Source of the DNA: Clavelina lepadiformis
Taxonomy: Eukaryota > Chordata > Ascidiacea > Aplousobranchia > Clavelinidae
Direction: 5' to 3'
DNA length: 64,000 nucleotides
Assembly (NCBI RefSeq): GCF_947623445.1
Contig: NC_135246.1
Location: 18,149,856 to 18,213,855, forward strand
Position 1 is the stretch's first letter. Each line of letters begins with the position of its first letter. The notes beneath the pieces were generated by a model. That model had not been told where the DNA came from. It saw nothing but the letters and a program-made list of their open reading frames with translations, and ran no database searches. A program made the translations under genes and the position numbers. Shown here in pieces: positions 25,392 to 36,699 of the stretch.

Positions 25392-27930
25392 TGCTACACA
25401 TGACTTAGAACGCAACGCTATAAAATAAACACCAAATAATCAAGTTCTGTTTCCTCATCTATATATAAAAACAATACAGGCTCTATTGTCTATCCTGAAC
25501 AATGGAGTATTGCCAAGTTTCCTGACATTCTTTCACATTCTATTATAAAAGATAGGCAAGAGAGCCTTTGTTACTTCAATTTAAACATGGTAAATAAAAG
25601 CTGAAGACGGTCTATTTTCCACTAATTTGAATATCACGCTTTTAATTAAAACAACGCACACAGTATTTGCCAAACTAAAAAAGATTTATGATCAAAAATT
25701 AAAACATACGCAAAATGCAACAAAAGACAGGACTATTGACATCCAGTTGACAGTTGAGACTTTGCCATAATCTTTAATGAGACCATTAACTTTCTGTGTT
25801 CAGACTTAAAAACCTTCAGCAAAATAAAAAGATTTTTTTGACAAAAGGTATTAAATTTTAACTTTAAGATTGCATTGACAGGTGGCAGTTTTTCTCCCAA
25901 CTGACTACAAGCAATAAGTTGAAATCAACTGTTTCAGTAAAATATAGGTATTTGCCAAACAAAGTGATTTTATACCGGTAAAGCATGAAATGAATTTTCA
26001 CATTGACAAAATGAGTGACAAAATGAAAAACATAGCATATTTTGATGAGATCGTTCATAACAATAGCATTAGGAACCAGACCAGAGGATAAACTGGGTAG
26101 AGCAAATTAAATGCGCATACTATTTACTTTGTTCGTTTCGAAGAAATATTGTTAAAAAAAACGGTAAGTTATCCATACCAGAATGAAGTAAACAAATCTC
26201 CCGACTGCTTCAGCCATGTTTTTTCACATGAACGCTTTCTGCGAACACTAATTTATACAATGTCAAAACAGGAGAAATTGCATTATTTTAATATTGTCTT
26301 TTGCACCATGCAGTCCATAATTAATCGAACTGTGCTATTGACTAGGGTATATGCATATCAGTACAAACCCATGTTGATAGACAACTGTTTTTTTTGTGGC
26401 AAATATTTAAACTGAAGTTTGTGTCACTTTCCGAGCCTGATTTTAAAAGTGTGGCTTATTATGAAATAAAAACACCGTAAGGGAGCTGCTTTATTTGTTT
26501 CAGCCTGTGATCCAAAAAGATCAGAAAAATCTGGTTTAGCCACAAGTTTTAACAGATTTCTATTAATTTTTAGGTCAAAACAATCTTAACTGTTCTAATT
26601 ACGCAATTAGGTTGACTAATTTCGATTCAACACCAAAATTTGCGTTGTCGCACACACGATGTCTCGTCGAAAACTGCTATACTTGCCAATCAGGACATAA
26701 GCCACAGCAGTACAGTGGTGCACTAAATAGATGATTAATTTTGCACTTATTAGCTTGGACAGAATTTCTGTGCACTCAGTTTTCAATTGGTTAAGAGACT
26801 GGATTTGTCAAACTGTGCAATTGTGCTCTTCCAGTGCGTCCAGATATTTTTGCACGTCCACATTTGTCATTTTGGGTTGTTTGGTGCACCCAAAATCTTT
26901 CTAAAAACGGCCTTGCTCTGCCAGTCTGTAGTTCGGCCTCCAGTTACACCACCCACTTTACACAGATACGAAACTCCATGCTTTATGAAAGTGTTAGGCT
27001 AGGCTATACAATCTGCAGAATTTATCAAAGTCGTTTAGAAGAAGATTTTTAAAAGCAAAGATGCTGCTAGCCCACATGCAGCTAACACTTTTTTGGATTG
27101 TTCGATAATATTTGACTGTGTACCAAAAAGCCAATATTTTTGAAATTTTTAAAATAATTTTTGAAGATAGGCTAGCCTAAAGCTTTAGCTATAGAGTACG
27201 TCTGGAGCACGTCACTTTCTTTCCATATTGGTGGGTAAAAGCTACAAGTTTATCCTAGCCTACCAAAGTACGTTAGCTCGACCTTGTAAGGACTACGTAG
27301 GTTACGTAAACGTTAGTTAGTTACTACGTAAACGTTAGTGCATTACATCACACTTTCCTGCAGCAACTGTCTTAAACAAATAGCCTACTGTACCTACTCT
27401 GCGCAAAACTAGGCGCGTCTGCCCGGCGCCGGCTATTTGGCACAGGTAGCATGTGATACGATGACGTCATGTTAAAAAACATGAATAAACCATATCATTA
27501 GCCTATGCTTTATATAAATGTAAAACTAGCCTTGCTGACTGTCCTTTAATTCACAGAACCGTCCTTGATACAGCTTTATTTGCAGTTATTCTTCATTATG
27601 GCAACAAATACTTTTTAGTTGAGCTTGAAAATATTGTTATTTTGGATGTACGACTGGAAGAAAGGTTGGGCAACGTGACCTTTCGCTCTCATAAGAAACG
27701 CGGAAAACCAGGAGTTTAACCTGCTTTGTCTAACCCGCACGACCAAATGAAGTGGCTAGGCCTATATTCATATTTTGTTATATAATTCATATGCAGCTAG
27801 CCTATATGCTTGATTAGTAGGAAATCTGGGTGAATCATATCTGGCTTTAAACACTAACGTGGCTGCACACTGCGGGCAATGCGCTGTGCGCACGAAAAAC
27901 GTCACTAGGTTTTCCGCCTTCAGTTTAAAT

Positions 27931-28202
27931 CAGCGGTCGGAACCTATCGCTCGCGAGACAGATGTGGCTCTTTTGCTGCCGGCATCTGGCTCGAAGACAA
28001 ATCTAAGCTGGCATTTCTTAGCACAGTTGTTACAAATAAAACAGACATTTATCATTGTCTAAAATTGTTGGTTTTGCTTAAAAATGCACACGTTAGTTGA
28101 ATTAAGTGTTGAAAAATATTAGGCTATATGGCTCTCACAGAAATACAATTAAAAATATGTAGATTTCATGGCTCCCTTAGCCAAAAAGGTTCCTGACCCC
28201 TT
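27931..28202. mobile_element. hAT-type non-autonomous transposon 2
   Basis: 272 bp between perfect 8-bp direct repeats GTTTAAAT (27923-27930 and 28203-28210). The left end starts CAGCGGTCGGAACCT; the right end, reverse-complemented, starts AAGGGGTCAGGAACCT. The interior has the GCTCGCGAGAC / TGTGGCTCTTTTGC sequence common just inside such ends. It does not code. Confidence 0.87.
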
Positions 28203-28764
28203 GTTTAAATGTATTGAGCGAAAGGTAGATCTATGCGAAATTTGGGTTGTTTTTTTAACTTTCAAATAACTCGTGTATCACTGTTAAAACACCAACACGA
28301 TTTATAATGTTTTCCTTAACATATGACAGAAATTTGTGCATTTAGTTTTCTGATAAACACTTAGTTTTAGATATATTACATATTAATATTGTATTTGTTT
28401 GCCTGTTTTTCACTGAAAACTTGACATTTTAAACGGTTAAACGTTTTAATTTTTATCTGCAGAATGTCAAATTTTCCCTGCAAGCTTTTCGGGCAAAATC
28501 ATCAATATTGGGTTCCTGTTAAAATTGACAGCGCAATAATCACCTTTTGAAACTGCATGGCCGAAAAATTCTTGCTATAAAGCTCTCAAACTGTGTATTT
28601 GATATCCATCCTCATACTTCAGCATGCAAATAGGCTACACATGACTGGTTGTGCAAGTGATATCTCCTAATAAAATTTGTATCTTTTTCCTTTTGTGATT
28701 TTTTGCGGTATTGCAGCCGATTGTTAGACTCATAAATTGAACAAAAACTTTGCTGACTTATAGC

Positions 28765-29098
28765 CAGGGTTACCATTCCGTGCTTATTTCTAAGATTTTT
28801 GCTTATTTTCGAGTAAAATGTCTTAGAAAATACTAATGTGCTTATATCTAAGAAACGTGCTTATTTTTTTCTTATTTTTAGAGCAGAGGGCAGAAGGCAA
28901 TGCCCACCTACTTTGGCTATTTCGATCCTTTTAGTATACCATTTAGCACCAAAGAGATACCAAAAATAAGAACATGCAAATAGTGTCTCGTTTTTTTTTA
29001 GGAACATTGATTGCCTTCTCCAGTTGCGCACTGTTTAAGGCAGTATTCTTCGCTTCCTAGTCGTCCTTATTTTTGAGTTCAGACCGACGGCAACCGTG
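28765..29098. mobile_element. hAT-type non-autonomous transposon 3
   Basis: 334 bp between perfect 8-bp direct repeats CTTATAGC (28757-28764 and 29099-29106). The left end starts CAGGGTTACCATTCCG; the right end, reverse-complemented, starts CACGGTTGCCGTCGG, an imperfect terminal inverted repeat. It is a different family from elements 1 and 2. The interior repeats GTGCTTAT-like words and does not code. Confidence 0.78.
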
Positions 29099-31757
29099 CT
29101 TATAGCGAAATTAAAATTTTTGTCGTAAGCTATTAGCGAAATGTACAGTAGGCTTACAACACGTCGGCTTTTTTACGGTGTGTTATACGGTAGCTGCTTG
29201 ATATGTATGCTGCAGCCTACCTGAAACCGGTATGCTTTTTGTCGAAGTGGATTTAAAAAGTTATCTAAAGCAGAGAAAAACGTTGAAAGACTTTCCAAAC
29301 GGACATCTGTGTTGTGGTGTAAGGCGCTTTCATTAAATGACAGGTTGCTACCAGCAGAGATTTTTATTTGGGTCGTGTTGGAAAGAAAATGGCCTAAAAA
29401 TTTTATTACTAACTGCAAGCATGATGCAGTATAGCAAGCTTATAAAACTTTCTTTACCAATACTTATAAATTCAAATGTATATTTCATTTGTTGATGACA
29501 AAGCATTGCAACAAAAGCTGAGATTCAGTAAACGCTTCAATTTCTTTATGTTATTGCCTTATTGAATGCATATTACGGTATACAGACTTTCACATTATTG
29601 CTCCCCGTGGAAAATGTCATTCAACCCATTAATGTTGAAAACATTAGTGATTTGCATTTGATCTAAACGCTTATAAGAATCACATTTCGTACCTAGGAGC
29701 GAAACCTGATCGTTCCTGGTTCGCACACCTTCCTTTTTTTTGCGATTCTCTGGTCTAATCGCTTTCGAGGGTAAGTGACCGTCAAAACGAAATTGAAATT
29801 GACGAAGAATTTGTAAAAACTTTGTGAAACGTCACAGATTGTCCGATTTAACGAAGTTTGACGAGAATGTCTGTCAGCCAAGTGCAGAAACTCTCTCGTG
29901 GGATTAGGCTTCCGGGGTTAAAAGCTATTCACACTGATGTTATACTTTTATACAGATTGTTTCTATTTAAGTTAAAATCGTGAAAATTCTGACAATTAAT
30001 GTTTCTAGATTCTCAACCTATACCTAAAACAAACGCTCTGTTTTGTTAGCCTATACTTTCGAAGGGTCAGTTTAAAGTAAATCAAGAAATAGTAGTTTAG
30101 CGCTATATCTGTTTTATTAAAGCACGTCAATTGTTATTGAATTGTTCAGATACAAATAAAATTGAAATACGCCAAGGTACCAGTTAACGACAACAGCGAC
30201 TTTACAAAAACACGTTGCCAACGGTACCAGTAGTATGAGGTACACGTTGCCATTAAGACACATTTGAAAGAAGGCGGTATATTATGCGATTAATAACCAA
30301 CCCAATAGCAGAAATATTTATTTTAGAACCGTACAAAGAGGCTTGAGCGAGCGTGGATAAACATAACCATTGTTAAAGAGCCACAGAACAATGCCCGTTG
30401 TCAACTAACCTTATTATTTTATGGTGGTACGACGGCCATGGTTGATGCTGCTAGAAACGAGGTAAATACGACGAATCTGTTTGGAAACTGTTCTTGAGTT
30501 GTCCGCTCGAAGAACCGTATAGTAATTACGGCCGTCGTCATCTGTACTTTTTTGAACGATTTAATGTTTGATTTAGAAGTCAGTATGTGAGAAGAACCTA
30601 TGCGCTACAGTAGATTTGAACTGAATTCTCCAGAAATTGTACTGGGTCTGGAAGAAGGCCGTAAACTATCGAAAGCTGGCAGACATTGAATTTATAAATC
30701 ACGTAGAAAACCTCATTCGGATAATGTTGTAATTGCGCATAAGTGGCCATGTAAATTTCCGATATGGCATTTTTAGTGTTGGAGTATTTCAGGAAATGTA
30801 ACAGGCCAGACAAATCGATGTTAGACTGTAGCCGGGCAAATAACACGTCTGCCTGGTGTTTGTTTAGACATCAATGTTAGCAGCAACCAGCGGAAACAAT
30901 GGTGTAAAATACAGTCGTTCAATAATTCATAGGCACTAAATGTTGGCTGTGTTCACTCTGTCGATTGAATTAGGGTGCTACTTTTTCGTAGATCAATTTT
31001 GTGCTGGTAATTAAAGCAGCGCTTTAGATTTTGCGCTGATAACTACAGGCTTGTGTTATTATAAAGAATTGCTGAAAGTACAGAAGAGTGAAGCAAGTCA
31101 CTGGACGTCGGAGTGACGTAATAATTGGATAATCGTTGCATCAGAGTTTTTTTTTATCTTGCTTGTAGATATATCGGTTCGATGTACATCTTAGAAATGG
31201 ACTTGCACATGAGATTCAACGAACGAGTGTAACTCGAGAGATTAGATATGCTCGTGATATATTATTTCACTAAAACGCTTTCAGAAAGCGTATTTCTGGC
31301 AACCACACAGTAAAAGCTTCAAAAATCTTTTTTCAGCAGAAATGACACGTCGTATAGAAGTGTGATTGTTCTTAGTTTAATGAAGTTGAAACCGCAAAAA
31401 AATAACGCTAATGTAATTAAACATATGGATTAAAGGAATATTGCAGTTGATCAGCTACATTCGCTTCTTCAACAATTCAGTTGATTCGAAGAAATTTGCT
31501 CGCAACACAAACCATGTTTTCTTCCATAAACCCCTGCTATGTATGGACTGGCTATGACTGGTAGGTGAAACTGTAATCACCCATTTAATCAGTTTTACGC
31601 AGTAATCTTAATAGCATTAAGATGTTTCATGCCAAAGATTGAATGCAGAAAATACCTTTAAAATAGTAAGCCAATTCAACTGTAACTGAAAATCGGAGCT
31701 ATAAAAATTACATGAATCGAGATCGTGTTGCTTTAACAAAATTATAAAATTGTATAG

Positions 31758-34700
31758 ATTCCGCTCTACAAACCGAACGATCTTACTTGCTGACGTCGCC
31801 TGCCTCTGACGTCACACCGCTTGCCTATGACGTCAACCAAGGACCAGCTATTATAGTGCTGGAAACTTCCAAAGAAGGCTTGCTGAGAGTCAAGGTCGAA
31901 CCAGATATCATGGCTTATATACTCTACTGCCACTATGACGAGTTTGCCAGAATACAACAGGTATGTAGTTGTAATGGTCAACTGGTTATTAAACACTAAA
32001 AATTATGAGAAATTGGGTCGGAAAGGAATGTTGAAGGAAACATAACGCTAAGCGTTTGACAAGAGTTATATTTTATGGGTTGATTGCTAGTTCTAGCAGC
32101 TATTGTGAACGTGTTGGCGCGTGGCCTGCTACGCTTCTATAGTAGTTTCATGATATGGAGCATGAACACATTTATAGGATTCTTTGGTCTTTGTCAGAGC
32201 GCAAGTAGAGTGCCATTCCAGTAACATCTAAACTTGATTACATTTTCTCCTGTTTATTCAGTATATATCACCAGCACTTGTTTGACAGGCTTACAGTGTC
32301 GCTATTTCCTGGTCAAAGTTGGACAACACGATAATTTTTTGTGCCACGACACAAGCCGATGCTGTTCAGCTCCAGCTAGCGGCAACAAGATTTCTTGCTT
32401 TTTATCATCATGTATCATCCACTTTAGTCGTCGCTTATTTGAGCAGTCACACCGGTAACATAACGCTCCAGCAATACCACAAAGCAACTTTTGAGGTGAA
32501 GCGGCGACATAAAAGAGCCATGATCAAAGGTTTGTTAATTTTCAAGCACAGAAATTACTTTGCAGTATGGACAGTAAGCGTTGTGGCTAAAACTAAGACA
32601 AACTAAGTGCAAACGTTCTACTGAAACTAGTGGATAGATATTAAAATTACTACATGGTTAAATTTTAGCGATTATTTAATGAAAAATTTCCAGATATTAA
32701 GGAAAACAGTAAAATCGCACTTTACTCTCCTGCTGAACTGGTGGCCGCTGCTACTCGTACCTTTCTGTCAGCATTAAACGCCACGCCATCACCGGAGCTG
32801 ACTTCACCGGGCTCGAATAAAACCTACGGTTACCTCACAAACGGAAGGACACTGATGAACGACGGAGCTCTGTTGGAAAGAAGACGGCGGGCGCAGTCCG
32901 GGTTCATTAGCGCCTCTGACGTTGACTTTTATCCCAGTTTTAACTACCACAAAGCGGCGTCCCCCTTTGCTCAGCCTTACTATAAAGGTTACAGTGATGG
33001 AATAATACAACATGAACCTGGGTATTATGACAAAACAATGACAATACCGTACGAGATTGAAAACATGGAAATCCATAAAAGGTAACGCGCGAAAGACAGT
33101 TGTAATAGTTTCCTCCAACCGCAGTAGTTGCATATTTGTAAGGACTTTTCTGATGAAGCTTCTAGTAATTCAGTCTTTTTAAACTTTATTCACAACTAAC
33201 TTGTTATAAAGAAGTGAAAGTTTCCTGCAGAACTTCTTAACTTTCCAAAATTTTTGCCAAACAAACTTTAACTTGAATGACAAAAGCGAAGCTCACAGTA
33301 AAGTTTCAAACGGAGCTATGCAACGCTAAGCATAGGCCCACTGCTCATAAGCCGTACAAGAGAAACTGCTACAAACGACAAGTCTTATTTGCTACGGTGG
33401 GAGGGTTTTGAGCTGTTTGAATCGGAAAATGCTTAACGCTAGTAGTGAAACCATTTCACTACTTTTTCCTCGCCAAGTGCCATAGTTAAAGTTTCAAGCC
33501 TCATGCGATGGCAGTGCTAAAGAGCAAAATGACTTAAGAGTTTGCATCGATGCACGAACCGTTATGAAAAGACCTCTGCGGCTTTTTACAGAGAGTTTCT
33601 AACAAAAATAAATTCAGCATAGCCGAAGCACAATCTTTATAATACTTCTATAGATTACAGTGTCTTCAGACAATATTTTATTGTCGTTGCGCTTCCGATA
33701 GTATAGATTGTGCTGATGACGTCATTCATGCTTTTTCCGGCAGAAATTCTGAGGACGCCGTCTCGTCGAACGCTTCATCTGGTTACGTCAGCAACAATGG
33801 AACCATCCCGCGTCGTTACGTTGCTCATGACGTCGCCAAGCATCGAACTCATTCAGGTTATCACGTGACGTAACATGTACTAGATTTTGTAAAATATTAT
33901 TGATATACCGCCTTTGACCTTTCGAGTTAACGAACTGTTCGTACTCGGACTCAAACTTTGTAGTTTAAGATTTTGGAAATTAAATTTGCGTTGTTTTCAG
34001 ACGGTTACTTTACAACCAGGCTGCCTCCTATTTCTCAAAACCTTACTCGAGGATACCACCACCACCACCCCCATCAACGTCATGTTATCCACAGACGTCA
34101 TCCACGTCATCAAGATATTATTCAATCAGATCCTCTGTACGACAATTACGTTTATGACGACATAAAAGAAAACAATAGACTTCGAAGTGCGTCAACGTTA
34201 CATAGACATCAAAAAAGGGATTACACGAGAAGCAACGCTGATGAAGGGGTGAATTGTGACGTAGCAATGACGCAATACCAGCAAACAAAGTCTCTTCACC
34301 GTGAATATTCGAAACAGGTGACATAAAGAAAGCGGAATGTTTGAAATTTTGTTAACTATAAAAAGCAGTGATATTTTTGGCGTTTATTGGAAACTTTGTA
34401 AACATTTTATTTTGCAAGTTACGACTTTTATTTATGAAAGTAGAGAACCCCAGCACAGATGTTGCAAAGTGATCCTTTTTGAGCGCGGAAAAGAACAAAA
34501 AGAATTAAAATAAATAGACTCGTCAGTAGTGCGGTATAAATCATAACAGCAGACGGTTCTTTTCGCACTAAAATCATTCTCACTGCTTTAGGCTGAATAC
34601 TTCTCTTTTGTCGAATCTGCTTCTAATTTTTCTATTATACACAGATGCGCCTTGCCCGCCGCCTTATCATGCTGTTTCTTTTCCAGAAACTACAGCCGTG

Positions 34701-36363
34701 TAAAGTTGACACTCGAGTTAAAATTCATCGGACTATCCCTGGTAAAAAATCTTTCATTCCGAAGTTGAAAAGTCCATTTAAGTTTAAACAGAATCATAAA
34801 AAGCACTTCGAGGTGAATTTTCACGCTTTACCGGATCTGTTGCATCCACAAGCCGCAAACTCGATTAAGAAGAAAGGGTCGCAAAGCATTGCAGCTAACG
34901 GCACCCAAATATTAGGACTATAGTTAATAGTTATACACTTTAATCTGTTTTCGTTACTTGCAATCTGATAACTTATTCCAGTAACCAATTTCTTTTTTAT
35001 TGCAAACCACTGTTTTTTCAACACATTCTGATTCTTGTTGTTTTACATAGCGTGACGTCAAACGTAAATAAATATACTCTATTGCATAATAATGGTTCCG
35101 ACAAAACACACCAAATTCTTCGCAGATAACCACCCCCACTGGAATTGACATCGAAATTTTCGAAGGCGACATCACGGATACTGATTGTGACGTCATAGTA
35201 AACGAAACAAACAGCAACCTGCACGTCACAGGGGAGCTTGCTTGGGCGGTGGCAAAACACGGGTCATTCGAGCTCCCAAAATTGACTAAACTTCATGTCG
35301 CTATGCATGGACCGGTGCCGGAGTCAAAGGTGAATTTGATACTTCTTATAACTCTACTGAGGAAAGAATTGAACTTATTATTCTCGGGTGAAAGAGCAGC
35401 ATATTTTTGTTTTCAAATACAGGTTATGGTGACGCCTAGTGTCGGCCTGGCTTGTAGAAGTATCATTCACGTGGTGACGCCAAAGTGGAGGAACAATGAT
35501 TCCAAACGAAGCCGCAAAATGTTGTACAACACTTATAAAAATATTTTCAACGTTGCAACGATGGAATTAAAAGCTAGCAGCATCGCTTTGCCTGTTATTG
35601 GGTTAGAAACGATGTCCAAATCAGGTGAAATTGACAAAAAAAAAATTTTACACTTTGCTGTACCTTCCAATACGTTTCACTTTGAACTTAGCTTAACTTC
35701 ATTTATAAATTTAACACTGTATTGCTCAATAATCTTTCACGTTACGTCACAGACGAATCTTTTCCTTTCCACGTTGCCACTGAAATCTTATATCAAGCTT
35801 TAATCGCCTTTCTAAAGCTCGGTTCCTCCACACTACGTCACATCCGGTATATAGACAACGACCCTGATCACGTGAACCTGGTGACGACGGCGATTAAGCC
35901 AAAAATGGAAAACGTAACCTTTGACCCGAGGTAGACTTTTGCACGTACAACCATTTGAAAGTTACAAGTTAGGAAATCTTTTGTCGCTGAATATATTTCA
36001 TTTTAAGTTATTTTTTTAGGATACTTCAATAAAGGATGATTTTAAAACCAACGGCATGTATTTAAAACAAAACTGTATAAATCGATTCTAACCATGACCC
36101 ATAGTAGAACAGTTGTCTGTGCAAATGCTGTTATAACAATTGCTCCCACACATCTGTTCATTTCTTGCAGGTTTCTCAGACAACAACAAAGCCTCGCCCA
36201 TCCCACTTACAGCAGCGGGTCGAGCCTGGCCAGCTCCGACCTCACCAGCAGTAACTTCACCAACGGCGAGAGTTCTGCGACAATGAAAACCATTGCAAAG
36301 TCCTCAGAGGAGTTGAAAACGAAGAATAGGGAAGTGAATAAACGTCGTGGCTGGGTTCGATGA
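31758..36363 (+). CDS. Macrodomain protein of unrecognised family; 5' end not resolved
   Basis: Ten exons join in one frame: 31758-31960, 32289-32529, 32694-33081, 33702-33856, 34001-34317, 34687-34812, 35126-35329, 35423-35624, 35753-35930, 36171-36363 (stop TGA), at least 734 residues. The first exon starts in mid-codon after an AG, so the start exon is missing. Residues about 15-150 form an alpha/beta-looking module (ILYCHYDEFARIQQAYSVA, then RFLAFYHHVSSTLVVAY) that could be KH-like. About 150-475 is low-complexity, with a His-rich stretch. A macrodomain (about 477-670) has IEIFEGDITD, VIVNETNS, SIIHVVTPKW, LPVIGLETMSKSG and FHVATEIL. Macrodomains bind or cleave ADP-ribose. Here the first glycine loop is degenerate (HVTGELAWAV), so binding is uncertain. 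No PARP catalytic domain follows. Ser-rich basic C-terminus. Confidence 0.75.
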
Positions 36364-36685
36364 CTGGGACGTTTATTGCCCTGCTCAGTCAGATCATCCA
36401 AAAGTTTCGACGATTTTTTTCAATTGTTGTTTATCTTAATGGTTTTGAAAGTTGTTTTCTTCACGTTTTTGTTCCTTGTTGTACTATTCCTCATTATACC
36501 AGATGATCAAGTTACTGAGAAACTATACTTAGTTTGTTTGCACGAATCCGCTGAAGCCAAAGCGCAAAGGGCTACAGGCCAGTGATTAGAATTATAGGTC
36601 AAATTATTTATTGTGTTATCTTGATCTAAGCCGCAGCGAAGTATTTCGTACCACTAAGTGTCGCGGATGTTTTTTGTTTCAGCCA

Positions 36686-36691
36686 AATAAA
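36686..36691 (+). terminator. Poly(A) signal of the macrodomain gene
   Basis: AATAAA about 320 bp downstream of the stop codon on the same strand. Confidence 0.5.
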
Positions 36692-36699
36692 AGGAATCT

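Larger units (their letters stand above)
25420..31750. other. Intergenic region between ceramide synthase and the macrodomain gene
   Basis: No coding gene I can support. It holds two hAT-type elements (27931-28202 and 28765-29098). A CpG-richer patch near 27.40-27.48 kb contains a GATGACGTCATG palindrome and could be a promoter. Undetected 5' exons of the macrodomain gene may lie at the right end. Confidence 0.45.

Noticed and set aside
30450..31570. Possible first exons of the macrodomain gene (for example ATGGTTGATGCTGC... before GTAAAT at about 30461, or ATGTTTTCTTCC... near 31512)
   Set aside because: Their splice phases do not fit the exon at 31758, so I could not support either.
36376..36585. 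Hydrophobic frame just after the macrodomain stop, like a membrane anchor
   Set aside because: The upstream frame ends in TGA and no intron joins the two; it lies in the presumed 3' UTR.
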